Made by a program: the position numbers and the translations under genes | Part shown: one piece after another, positions 25,004 to 33,261 of the stretch | How the letters are laid out: every line of letters starts with the position of its first letter | How positions within the stretch are numbered: the stretch's first letter is position 1 | Origin: Alteriqipengyuania abyssalis | GTDB taxonomy: Bacteria; Pseudomonadota; Alphaproteobacteria; Sphingomonadales; Sphingomonadaceae | Assembly (NCBI RefSeq): GCF_019857185.1 | Contig: NZ_JAHWXP010000003.1 | Location: 587,501-651,500 of the forward strand | Direction of reading: 5' to 3' | Length of the DNA stretch: 64,000 nucleotides | The notes under the pieces: model-generated | Databases searched by the model: none | What the model was told of the DNA's origin: nothing | Seen by the model: only the letters and a program-made list of their open reading frames with translations

Positions 25004-26374
25004 ATGATTTTTGGCGAACGTTCTGGCAGCCGCGCCTCGATGGTCGCGGTTGCGGTGCTGTTGGCCCTGCCTGCCCCCGTGCTGGCTGCCGACGACACGC
25101 AGGAGGATGACGGCTTCTCGATCGAAGGCAGCGTACGCGGCCGGTTCGAACGGATCGATGACGAATTTCGTCCGGGCAAGCTTCCCGACGAAACCATCTG
25201 GTCGACCCGCGCACTGGTGAAGGCCGAATATGCCACCGGGCCGGTGCGGTTCGTCGGCGAACTGCTCGACGCGCGTGCCTACGGGGTCGATCCGGGTTCT
25301 ACCGTGAACACCTCCACCGTGAACGTGCTGGAGCCCATTCAGGCCTATGCCCAGTTCGACCTGGGCGAGGTTGCCGATGGCTGGAAGACGAGCCTGCAGG
25401 CGGGCCGCTTCACCATGAAATACGGATCGGGCCGCCTCGTCAGCCGCATCGGCTTCTCCAACGTGCCGACATCCTTTACCGGGGCGCGGATCGACCTTGC
25501 TTCGGAAGGCGGCGACCAGATCAGCCTGTTCTGGACCATGCCGCAGGAACGGCGCCCTGGCGATGCCGCGTCCATTCGCGACAATGATTTCAAGCTCGAC
25601 CGCGAGGGGACGGACCTCCAGCTCTTCGGTGCCAATTACCAGTCCAAGCTGGACGCGCTCGGCGCCAGCCTCGAGCTCTATGGCTATGGCCTGCTGGAAG
25701 ACGATCGCCCGGACAATGCGACGCGTAACCGGCAGCTCTTCACCCCGGGCCTGCGGCTGCTGCGCAACCCCAAGGACGGCGCTTTCGATTTCGAATTGGA
25801 GGCTGCCTATCAGCTGGGCACGATCCGCACCGGCAAGGCGGCCACCGCTGCCGAGCAGGACGTCTCCGCATGGATGCTGCATGCCGAGGTAGGTCGCACC
25901 CTGGGTGGCCCGGCAGGCTTGCGCATCGCGGCGTTGTTCGACGCCGCTTCGGGCGACAGCGCGGGTGGCGACTACACCCGCTTCGATTCCCTGTTCGGCG
26001 CACGCAGCAGCACCTTCGGCCCGACCGCCAATTTCGGCCCGCTGTCTTTCGCCAACATCATCTCGCCGGGCCTGCGCGTCGCGGCAAAGCCCAGCAAGCG
26101 GATCGACGGATCGCTCTCGGTTCGCCTCGCCTGGCTCCAGCGCGAGACGGATTCCTTTGCGAAAACGGGTGTTGTCGATCCCCTTGGCGATGCAGGTCGC
26201 TTCGCCGGGACACAGTACGAAGCTTCGCTGGGCTACTGGATCGTGCCCAAGTCGGTACGCTTCGGGTTTGGCGCAGCCTATCTCAGCAAGGGGCGCTTCC
26301 TCGAAGAGGCCGCCAATGCGCCCGATACCGGCGACACGCGCTATATCCTCTCGGACGTGACCTTCAGTTTCTGA
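25004..26374 (+). CDS. Alginate-export-family outer membrane porin
   Basis: The ATG at 25004 has GGAG six bases before it and gives a 456-aa protein with a signal peptide ending VLAADD. The rest is a beta-barrel pattern of alternating residues ending in the outer-membrane signature V-T-F-S-F. Segments such as GSVRGRFERIDDEFRPG, RALVKAEY and RFTMKYGSGRLVSR match the alginate export (AlgE-like) family, common in sphingomonads without alginate synthesis. The substrate is unknown. It stands alone, divergent from the chemoreceptor. Confidence 0.85.
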   Translation: MIFGERSGSRASMVAVAVLLALPAPVLAADDTQEDDGFSIEGSVRGRFERIDDEFRPGKLPDETIWSTRALVKAEYATGPVRFVGELLDARAYGVDPGSTVNTSTVNVLEPIQAYAQFDLGEVADGWKTSLQAGRFTMKYGSGRLVSRIGFSNVPTSFTGARIDLASEGGDQISLFWTMPQERRPGDAASIRDNDFKLDREGTDLQLFGANYQSKLDALGASLELYGYGLLEDDRPDNATRNRQLFTPGLRLLRNPKDGAFDFELEAAYQLGTIRTGKAATAAEQDVSAWMLHAEVGRTLGGPAGLRIAALFDAASGDSAGGDYTRFDSLFGARSSTFGPTANFGPLSFANIISPGLRVAAKPSKRIDGSLSVRLAWLQRETDSFAKTGVVDPLGDAGRFAGTQYEASLGYWIVPKSVRFGFGAAYLSKGRFLEEAANAPDTGDTRYILSDVTFSF

Positions 26375-26396
26375 CGATCGCCCCTACAACCCGGCA

Positions 26397-26423
26397 CCGC
26401 GCGGCTTACCCTTGGCCGCGCGG
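26397..26423. terminator. Hairpin between convergent porin and fixJ-type genes
   Basis: Perfect 9-bp arms (26397-26405 with 26415-26423) around a 9-nt loop, in the 57-bp gap between two convergent genes. No T-run, so bidirectional function is only suggested. Confidence 0.4.
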
Positions 26424-26431
26424 CCTCTGGC

Positions 26432-27040
26432 CTAGGCCTCGACCAAGCCGGCAGCGAAGGCCACGCGGAGAGCTTCGGGCAGGCTTTGCACTTCCAGCTT
26501 GTCCATCATCTTCCCACGGTAGACCTCGACCGTGCGCGGGCTGATATCGAGTTCATAACCGATGACCTTGTTGGACTTGCCGTCGATCAGCCCTTCCAGA
26601 ACGTCCCGCTCGCGGGCGGAAAGGCGGGACACCTTCTCGCGCGCCTCTCCGGTGCGCGCGATCACCTGTTCGGTTTCTTCCAGATTTTCAAACGCCTGAT
26701 CGATCGTCTGCAACAGGGCCTTGGGCTCGCAGGGCTTTTCGAGAAAGTCGATGGCACCCGCCTTCATCGCCTGGACGGCCATCCGCGTATCGCCCTGACC
26801 GGTGATCACGATCGACAACAGATCCTTACGATCGCGGATTGCGGCCAGCACGTCGAAGCCGCTGGCACCCGGCATGTTCATGTCGAGCAGGATCAGAGCA
26901 GATTGAACGTCACCAAGCTCGGCCAGAAAATCGTCGCCGGAAGCAAACGATCGCAGCAACGTGTTGGGATAGACCGACAGCAGGGAATACAGCTCTGAGC
27001 GCACCGACTGATCGTCATCGACTATGTAGATGCTGCGCAT
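26432..27040 (-). CDS. FixJ-type two-component response regulator
   Basis: A 202-aa regulator: receiver domain (about 1-125) with IVDDDQSVR, acceptor Asp in ILLDMNMPGASGFD and Lys in FLEKPCEP, a short helical linker, and a LuxR/GerE helix-turn-helix (LSARERDVLEGLIDGKSNKVIGYELDIS...). The recognition helix residues VEVYRGKMMDKL are family-typical. It is the last gene of a four-gene signalling operon, 45 bp after the EAL gene. Target genes are not visible here. Confidence 0.94.
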   Translation of the reverse strand: MRSIYIVDDDQSVRSELYSLLSVYPNTLLRSFASGDDFLAELGDVQSALILLDMNMPGASGFDVLAAIRDRKDLLSIVITGQGDTRMAVQAMKAGAIDFLEKPCEPKALLQTIDQAFENLEETEQVIARTGEAREKVSRLSARERDVLEGLIDGKSNKVIGYELDISPRTVEVYRGKMMDKLEVQSLPEALRVAFAAGLVEA

Positions 27041-27085
27041 AATATCCGCTCGAACTCAAAATGACGGGTCGGAATGGATGGTACC

Positions 27086-28255
27086 CTATCCGCCCAATGA
27101 TACGTTTGCCTGCGGGCCCGACAAGACCACTGCTGGGCTCGGCCAGTCCCAGAGATAGCCTTGTCCGCATTGCGCCCCCAGCGAGGTGGCAAAATCGAAA
27201 TGCGCGACTGTCTCGATGCCTTCAACCGTGGATGTGATCCCGCGTTCCTCGCAGTAATGGACCACCTCCTTGAGTAGACCCGAAGGTTCGTAACCGTCGA
27301 AGCATTTCCAGAAAATCTCCTTGTCGATTTTCAGCTCGGTCAGCGGGAGGTCGAAGAGCCGTTCCAGGCTGGTTGTCCCGCGCCCGAAATCGTCGATCGA
27401 GATGCCGCAATCGCGCATCGCAAGGCGACACGCAGCGCTGGCAACCTCATGAAACGATTCGATCGCCGCGTTTTCGGTGATCTCGATCATCAGCGTGCCT
27501 GCCGGCATCTGCCAGCGCTCCAACGCTTCGAAAACGATCTCGGGAAGATCGCCGGTGCACAGGATCGCCGGGGTACAATTCACCGAAACCGTGGTGTGTG
27601 TGCCCGCATCACGCAGGCTCGATAAGAACTGCAAGGCGTCGTCGAGTACCTTGCGTGTCAGCGCGATCTGGTGCGCCATTTCAATGCGCGCATCGAAGAT
27701 TGCTTCCGGATTGATGGCAACGCCATCTGCTGAAAGGCGCAGCAGGGCTTCGTATCCGACTATTGATCCGTCGGACAACCGGCGCTTGGACTGAAAAACA
27801 GTCCGCGCCTGCTGTCCGATCGCATCGCTACCCAAGAGTTTGTCGATCAACGCCGCCTGGTCGTCCGGAGTGCTTCGCACAGGCGAGGCACCCTTCTCCG
27901 CAAGGGCCAGAAGCGAGTGGATCGAGTAGGGTTTTTCGAGCGCACCCAAGATACTCAAACCGACATCCCGGGCGTAGCGCACGGCAGCTTGAATGATCCT
28001 GTGTTCCTGTCCGCTGGCCACAATCACGTGGGACCGGCGCCCCTCCCCCGCGAGCCGCTTGATGACCTGAAATCCATCCATACCCGGCAAGCTGAGGTCG
28101 AGGAGCAGGATATCGGGATCCCGGTCGCCCGGCCCCGTCATCCGTTCGGCCGACGTCGCCCAAGAGCAATCGTAACCCGAAGCCCGCAGCGCACTGGCAA
28201 TCTCGGCGCAAGCTTCCTCGTCGTCGTCGATGATATGGAGACTTGGCCTAGGCAT
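27086..28255 (-). CDS. Receiver-EAL protein, c-di-GMP phosphodiesterase
   Basis: The ATG at 28255 overlaps the kinase gene by 8 bp and gives 389 aa. The receiver domain (about 1-120) has IIDDDEEA, acceptor Asp in LLLDLSLPGMDG and Lys in LEKPY. The EAL domain follows with YEALLRL, SVNCTP, MIEITE, IDDFGRGTTS, LKIDKEIF, VEGIET and GQGYLW, so every metal- and base-coordinating residue expected in an active EAL is present, although the DDFG loop is GRGTTS rather than GTGYSS. This is the layout of RocR/PvrR. It probably lowers c-di-GMP in response to the kinase next to it. Confidence 0.92.
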   Translation of the reverse strand: MPRPSLHIIDDDEEACAEIASALRASGYDCSWATSAERMTGPGDRDPDILLLDLSLPGMDGFQVIKRLAGEGRRSHVIVASGQEHRIIQAAVRYARDVGLSILGALEKPYSIHSLLALAEKGASPVRSTPDDQAALIDKLLGSDAIGQQARTVFQSKRRLSDGSIVGYEALLRLSADGVAINPEAIFDARIEMAHQIALTRKVLDDALQFLSSLRDAGTHTTVSVNCTPAILCTGDLPEIVFEALERWQMPAGTLMIEITENAAIESFHEVASAACRLAMRDCGISIDDFGRGTTSLERLFDLPLTELKIDKEIFWKCFDGYEPSGLLKEVVHYCEERGITSTVEGIETVAHFDFATSLGAQCGQGYLWDWPSPAVVLSGPQANVSLGG

Positions 28256-30590
28256 TCGCCGAAACCTCCTGCGCAGTGGAAGGCGCGTCGGGCGGAACCA
28301 CGACAAATGCGGGGAAGTCGATCGTTACGATCGCGCCCTTCTCGGGTTCCTCGCGCGAGGTGATCGCAATCTTGCCGCCGATTTCCATGACGATTTGCCG
28401 TGAGATATAAAGACCCAGTCCGGTCCCACGATCTGAATCCTTGGTCGTCATGAACGCATCGAACGCAGCTTCGGGGTGGCTGAGCGACAAGCCACCGCCA
28501 TTATCGGCAATGCTGATCTGCAGCCCGTCCTCCGCCATATTCACGCCAAGCTCGATCACTCCGGTCAACCCGTCCTCTTCGCTCTCGCGGCGCGTCGCGA
28601 TGGAATCGACCGCGTTCTGGAATGCATTGACCAGCACCTGTTCGAGGCCGACCCGCGGTGCCAGCAAGCGCGGTGGCGGACCTTCCGGCAGGGTTACGTG
28701 TACGCCGATATCGTGCTGGACCAGCAGGGGCCGGATGAAAGACAGGGTCGCGGTGATGACCTCACCCAGATCCAGCGGTTCGGGATCGCTATCCTCGATG
28801 CGCGCGTAGCGCGAAATCCGCCCGATGATGTCCCGTGCCCGGTGCACCTGATCGCTGATCCGATCGAGTTTTCCACGCGCACGCACAGAACCCTCCTCAT
28901 CACCCTGATCAAGCAGCAGCCGTCCGTTCTCCGCGCACAGCGAAATGGTGAACAATGGCTGTTTGAGCTCATGGCTCAGCGCCGACGCCATGCCGCCGAG
29001 TTCCACCAGTCGCGCCTGCTGAAGCATCCGGTTTTGAGCCAGTTTGGACTGCCGCAAGCGCACCAGCCACCCCGAACGCCAGTGCCCCGGGGCGAGCAGA
29101 TCGCGGGCGACGAGCAGATACCAATCGTTGGAGACATCCCCCCCGAGGCGGAATTCGATGAAGGCCTCGTCCTCCCTGCTCACTTCAGAAAAGGCCATGC
29201 AGTCGTTGGGATGCACATGGACCGACCGCTGCACCGCGAGCCGATCGGTGCTGATATCCTCGAAACTAAGGGTGCAGCCATCCCGATCGAAACGGATATT
29301 TGCAGCGAGGCTGAGGTCCATTTCCTTCTTGAGCTCGGTCACCGCGCGGGTGATGCGCCGACGCTCCTCCACCAGCCCGGCGAAGCTGTTGTTGGCCGCG
29401 ACGATCGCCGCGATTGGCCGCTCGAACTCCGTGATCACCAGCTGGCGCGGAGCGGTCAGGCCGGGGCGACCGAACCCTTCGGTCACCTCTTTCCAGGCGC
29501 GCAGCGATCGTTTCAGCGCACGTGACAGAAATATCTGCAGCAATATCGAAAAGGCCAGGATCAGCGCTGGACCGATCATCTGAAGCAGCACCCCGTGGTA
29601 TGCTTCTTCCGCCAGCGGCCGGGTCGAATACAGGTAGAAATACCGGCGGCCCGCTATCTGCGTCTCGGCAAGCTGGCAGGCCGATACCCAATAGGCGAAG
29701 GTGTTGCGATCGTTCGGCCCGGTCACATTTGAGCCATCGTCGATCCGCTCGCATCCGAAGATATCCATGGCAGAGCGCGAACGCAGGCTATTCTGCTCGT
29801 CCGAGATCAGCACTCTCTGATTCTCGATCCCGGCATTTTCCAGATTGGCCATGCCCAGGAAGGGTTCCTGACGGTAGAGACCGCGACCGATCCTCAATTC
29901 CACCTGAAGCGCCGTGTCGGCCCTGTAATTGGCGAAATCCTGCGGGAAGGTCCGCACGCTTCCGACGAACAGCACGAGCGCCGATGTGAGCACGATGAGG
30001 GTGATGGAAGCGGGCAGCAATTCCGAAAGGCTGACCGTTCGCCGCCTGGACAGACGCCCGGTGCGAACATTGAACGTCAGCATGGCCACGCCGAGGTCCA
30101 CCAGGGCAGCCAGCAGCACTTCGTTGATGATCTTGCGGATAAGCGCCAACTCGATGATCGTGGCCGACGCGCCGTAATAGAAATACAGGAAGAGAAACGA
30201 CCCGACAGCACCGAACGTGAGAAAGAACACGAGCGTTGCTATCGCGAGCGAGCGGTCGGCAAAGCGGACCCGATCGATAAACACCACATGGCCCAGCGCC
30301 ATCGCGATGCTGAAGTAATGGCCCCACCAGAAAACCGACGCCCCCATCGTGAGCAGGACCATCGGCAGTGCCAGTCTCAGCCCGCCCAGCCGGTATGCCA
30401 GCAGATAGAAAAAAGGTCCAAGATACAGCTCGAAGCCCGGCGCAAGCACGATCCGGAAAGAGCTTGCCGCGACCGCGACAACAACCAGAACCAGGGCGAC
30501 CACCCATCCTCGGGCGGTCATTCCTCGCCAAGCATATGACCCGAAGATGGATTTCAGGCCTGCCGTCTTGCGGTTGATCCGGCTGGCCAT
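28248..30590 (-). CDS. Membrane sensor histidine kinase
   Basis: The ATG at 30590 shares a base with the preceding stop (TGATG); an upstream TTG in frame is unlikely. The 780-aa protein has a multi-helix membrane domain (about 25-195, roughly six hydrophobic segments) reminiscent of MASE-type sensors, an extracytoplasmic stretch (about 215-325), another membrane helix near 335-355, then the kinase: H-box ASALSHELKQPL with His540, N-box LVNAFQNAVDSI, and ATP motifs IADNGGGL and GTGLGL. The input signal is unknown. Partners are the receiver upstream and the EAL and FixJ genes downstream. Confidence 0.9.
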   Translation of the reverse strand: MASRINRKTAGLKSIFGSYAWRGMTARGWVVALVLVVVAVAASSFRIVLAPGFELYLGPFFYLLAYRLGGLRLALPMVLLTMGASVFWWGHYFSIAMALGHVVFIDRVRFADRSLAIATLVFFLTFGAVGSFLFLYFYYGASATIIELALIRKIINEVLLAALVDLGVAMLTFNVRTGRLSRRRTVSLSELLPASITLIVLTSALVLFVGSVRTFPQDFANYRADTALQVELRIGRGLYRQEPFLGMANLENAGIENQRVLISDEQNSLRSRSAMDIFGCERIDDGSNVTGPNDRNTFAYWVSACQLAETQIAGRRYFYLYSTRPLAEEAYHGVLLQMIGPALILAFSILLQIFLSRALKRSLRAWKEVTEGFGRPGLTAPRQLVITEFERPIAAIVAANNSFAGLVEERRRITRAVTELKKEMDLSLAANIRFDRDGCTLSFEDISTDRLAVQRSVHVHPNDCMAFSEVSREDEAFIEFRLGGDVSNDWYLLVARDLLAPGHWRSGWLVRLRQSKLAQNRMLQQARLVELGGMASALSHELKQPLFTISLCAENGRLLLDQGDEEGSVRARGKLDRISDQVHRARDIIGRISRYARIEDSDPEPLDLGEVITATLSFIRPLLVQHDIGVHVTLPEGPPPRLLAPRVGLEQVLVNAFQNAVDSIATRRESEEDGLTGVIELGVNMAEDGLQISIADNGGGLSLSHPEAAFDAFMTTKDSDRGTGLGLYISRQIVMEIGGKIAITSREEPEKGAIVTIDFPAFVVVPPDAPSTAQEVSANA

Positions 30591-30970
30591 CAAGTCACCG
30601 CGTCCTGCGCCAGCAACGAGAGCAGCAGTTCTGAATCGATCGGCTTGAAGAGGATGGGAAGATCCTGCTTCTGGATGTCGAGATTAACCTGATCGGTCAG
30701 GTCGATATGCCCGGTCATGAGGATCAAACGCACGACCTTCGACCGCAAGGCCGGATCAGCCGTTATCTGGCGGATGAGATCGAGGCCGCTCCCTTCACGC
30801 AGGCGCAGGTCCGTCAGCAGGATCAGCGGGCCCGAAGCCGCCCTGACCTGTTCCATGCCGGATGCGACACTGTCTGCCCCGCAGACATCAAAACGGCGCA
30901 ATTCGAGCATTTCGACCAGTTCTTCGCGAACGTCATCCTCGTCTTCGACTACCAAAATCATCGCAGACAA
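30590..30970 (-). CDS. Single-domain response regulator heading the kinase operon
   Basis: A 126-aa receiver with VVEDEDDVREE, acceptor Asp in LLTDLRLREGSGLD, Thr in LMTGH and Lys in LFKPID. There is no output domain. It precedes the membrane kinase with a TGATG junction, so it is translated with it and probably takes or modulates phosphate in the same circuit. An in-frame ATG three codons further in is an alternative start. Confidence 0.9.
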   Translation of the reverse strand: MSAMILVVEDEDDVREELVEMLELRRFDVCGADSVASGMEQVRAASGPLILLTDLRLREGSGLDLIRQITADPALRSKVVRLILMTGHIDLTDQVNLDIQKQDLPILFKPIDSELLLSLLAQDAVT

Positions 30971-31227
30971 ATCTCGCGCCTAGCAACCTCAAACATTTAG
31001 ACAAAGGGTACTGCCAAGCCGTTAACGTTTCCAGAACGCCGGCAGAACTACTTTCTCTCCGCCTCGCGTTCTCACCCATCATGGATGTAATGGGCAACTC
31101 GCGCAGTTCATGCGACCGTGCAAAAGTCGTTGCCTCCACAACGGGTTAGGAGGCGCGATGCCCCGCCGGAGCGCATGGTAATTCCTGAATATACGCGGCT
31201 GGTAGCGCGCGCTCAAAGCGCGTTTAC

Positions 31228-33186
31228 CTAGGGTTGAAGCGCGGCCTTGAGCGGATCGAGCCATTCCTCATAGGGCTTCCACGCGCCCTGCCCCGCCCGC
31301 GTGATCGGCTGGCGCACCTGTTCGCTGCTGGCGGTGCGGACCGCGCGCTTGGTTTCGTGGAAAGCGAGGCATTGCTCCTCGAAGGGGAGGCCTATGTGGT
31401 CGAGCATGCGGCGGGTCTGGCCCTCCAGATCGTCCAGCACATCCTCGTGGTTCACTCGCAGAACCCGCCCCGGCAGCACCTCATCCCAGTGCTGCATCAG
31501 GTCGACATAATCGGCGTAGTATCGACCGATCTCTTCCAGCCCGTAGGTGAACTCCTGTCCCTCGGCGAACAGCTGCTTGAACCCGGAGAAGCAGCAATCC
31601 ATCGGATCGCGCCGCGCGTCGATGATGGTGGCATTGGGCAGGATCAGCTGGATCAGGCCGATATGCCGGAAATTGTTCGGCATCTTGTCGATGAAGAACG
31701 GCGCGCCCTGCCGGTGGATGCGGGTGTCGGCGATGTACTGCTCGCCGAATTTCGCCAGCTGCTCTGCAGTCAGATCGTGCAGGATGTCGGGATAGCGCGA
31801 GGCGCTCGCCTTGCGCCCACGAAGCCGGTGCGCGAGCGAGAGGATATTGGGCAGTTCCAGCGTCCCGTCGATCTGGCTGTGGCTGGCGAGGATCTGTTCA
31901 AGCAGGGTCGATCCCGCGCGCGGCAGGCCGAGGATGAAGATCGGATCGGGCGCGCGGTGCCCGTCACCCTCGTGCCGCGCGAACAGGTCCGCGGTGCATG
32001 CCTCTCGCTGGCGTGCCAGCTCGGCGGTCATGGCATCGGCGCTGTAACGTGTCTGGGCGCGTTTGAGATCGTTGCCCTCGCGGTAATGCGCGAAGCTCTC
32101 GGCATATTCCCCGCGATCCTCATGCCCCTTGCCCAGCGCGAAGGCGATGTGGACCCGGTCCATGAAGGCAAGCTCCGGACGGGCAGCCTGCTCGCGCATC
32201 GCCGCCATTTCATCGTCGGTGAAGCGGTAGGTCTTGAGGTTGGCGAGCGCGTAGTAGGCATCGCCGTGATCAGGCTTCGCAGCGAAGGCAGCGCGGTAGC
32301 TTTCGACCGCGTCGGCCTGCCGCCCCATCGTCTTGAGCGCGTGCCCACGGCTGGTCAGCGTCGCGGGATCGTGCGGAAGCTTTTCCAGCACCTGGCCGAA
32401 CAGTTCGAAGGCGCGATCGTAATCGCCGGTCTGCAGGCTCTCGATCGCGAGATGCGACTGGAACAGCGGGTTGTCGGGATCGCGCGCGTAGAGCGCCTCG
32501 GCCTCTTCGCGCGAACGCTCGAATTTCTGGCGGCGGCGCAGTGCGTCGATATAGTCGAGCCGCAGCTGGATGTCCTCGGGAGCGAAGGCGACCGCGCTCT
32601 CCAGCAGGAACTCCGCGTCGTCGAGCACGCCCAGCCGGATGCCGATCTGCGCAAGCAGGCGCATCCCCTCCGTCTCTTGCGGGCGCGCGCGCAGATAATG
32701 GCGGCAGATTTCCTCGGCACGGAGCAGGCGGCCCTCGTGCAGGTGGTTGGTCACTGCGAGCAACTCGCGCGGCAGCGCCACGATACGCTCGCGCTGGGCG
32801 CTGGCCGCCCGCGCCTCCGCAGTCCGGCCCGCGGCTGCCTGCAATCTTGCCAGTTCCCGCCAGCTGGCCTCCAGCGCGGGGTTGAAACGGACCGCCCGTG
32901 AAAAAGCGGCGATCGCCTCTTCCGGCTGATTACGCGCCACTGCCAGATGGCCCGCCTCCTGCCACGCGCGCCCATATTCGGGCATCGCACGGTGGAGCGC
33001 CGCAAGATAATCCGCCGCTGCCTCGGCCTTGCCGGCGTAGCGCGCGGCGACCGCGGCGACGTACAGCGCATCGCCATCGCCCGGATCTGCCGCCAGCAGT
33101 TCCTCCGCAATCGCGAGCGCGCCCGCGTGATCGCCTGCCTGCAACGCCTTGCGCGCCGCCTGAAGCTGTTCGTCGCGTCGGTCCAT
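31228..33186 (-). CDS. TPR-repeat sulfotransferase-family protein
   Basis: The ATG at 33186 (MDRRDEQLQAARKAL) gives about 652 aa; a longer frame adds an Arg-rich lead that overlaps the hairpin. Residues 1-390 are tandem TPR units (for instance AEELLAADPGDGDALYVAA). The C-terminal part has the PAPS-binding loop FILGLPRAGSTLLEQILASH, a second PAPS element around DARRDPMDCCFSGFKQ, and RVLRVNHEDVLDD. It lies directly downstream of a TonB receptor on the same strand, a pairing I know from sphingomonad genomes. Substrate and even sulfotransferase activity are unproven. Confidence 0.88.
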   Translation of the reverse strand: MDRRDEQLQAARKALQAGDHAGALAIAEELLAADPGDGDALYVAAVAARYAGKAEAAADYLAALHRAMPEYGRAWQEAGHLAVARNQPEEAIAAFSRAVRFNPALEASWRELARLQAAAGRTAEARAASAQRERIVALPRELLAVTNHLHEGRLLRAEEICRHYLRARPQETEGMRLLAQIGIRLGVLDDAEFLLESAVAFAPEDIQLRLDYIDALRRRQKFERSREEAEALYARDPDNPLFQSHLAIESLQTGDYDRAFELFGQVLEKLPHDPATLTSRGHALKTMGRQADAVESYRAAFAAKPDHGDAYYALANLKTYRFTDDEMAAMREQAARPELAFMDRVHIAFALGKGHEDRGEYAESFAHYREGNDLKRAQTRYSADAMTAELARQREACTADLFARHEGDGHRAPDPIFILGLPRAGSTLLEQILASHSQIDGTLELPNILSLAHRLRGRKASASRYPDILHDLTAEQLAKFGEQYIADTRIHRQGAPFFIDKMPNNFRHIGLIQLILPNATIIDARRDPMDCCFSGFKQLFAEGQEFTYGLEEIGRYYADYVDLMQHWDEVLPGRVLRVNHEDVLDDLEGQTRRMLDHIGLPFEEQCLAFHETKRAVRTASSEQVRQPITRAGQGAWKPYEEWLDPLKAALQP

Positions 33187-33207
33187 GCGTGCGGCCCTAA
33201 ATGAAGA

Positions 33208-33238
33208 GCGGCGGCGAGCGCAAACCGCCCGCCGCCGC
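33208..33238 (-). terminator. Hairpin between TonB receptor and TPR-sulfotransferase
   Basis: Nine-bp arms (33208-33216 with 33230-33238), all G/C, and on the minus strand TCTTCATTTAG follows. It probably reduces transcription into the downstream gene and makes the receptor mRNA more abundant. Confidence 0.6.
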
Positions 33239-33261
33239 ATGATGATCGGAAATCGTTTCGA

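Noticed and set aside
31205-31222. GC-rich hairpin past the TPR-sulfotransferase stop as a terminator
   Set aside because: Only a 6-bp stem with a 3-nt loop and no T-run in the right direction.
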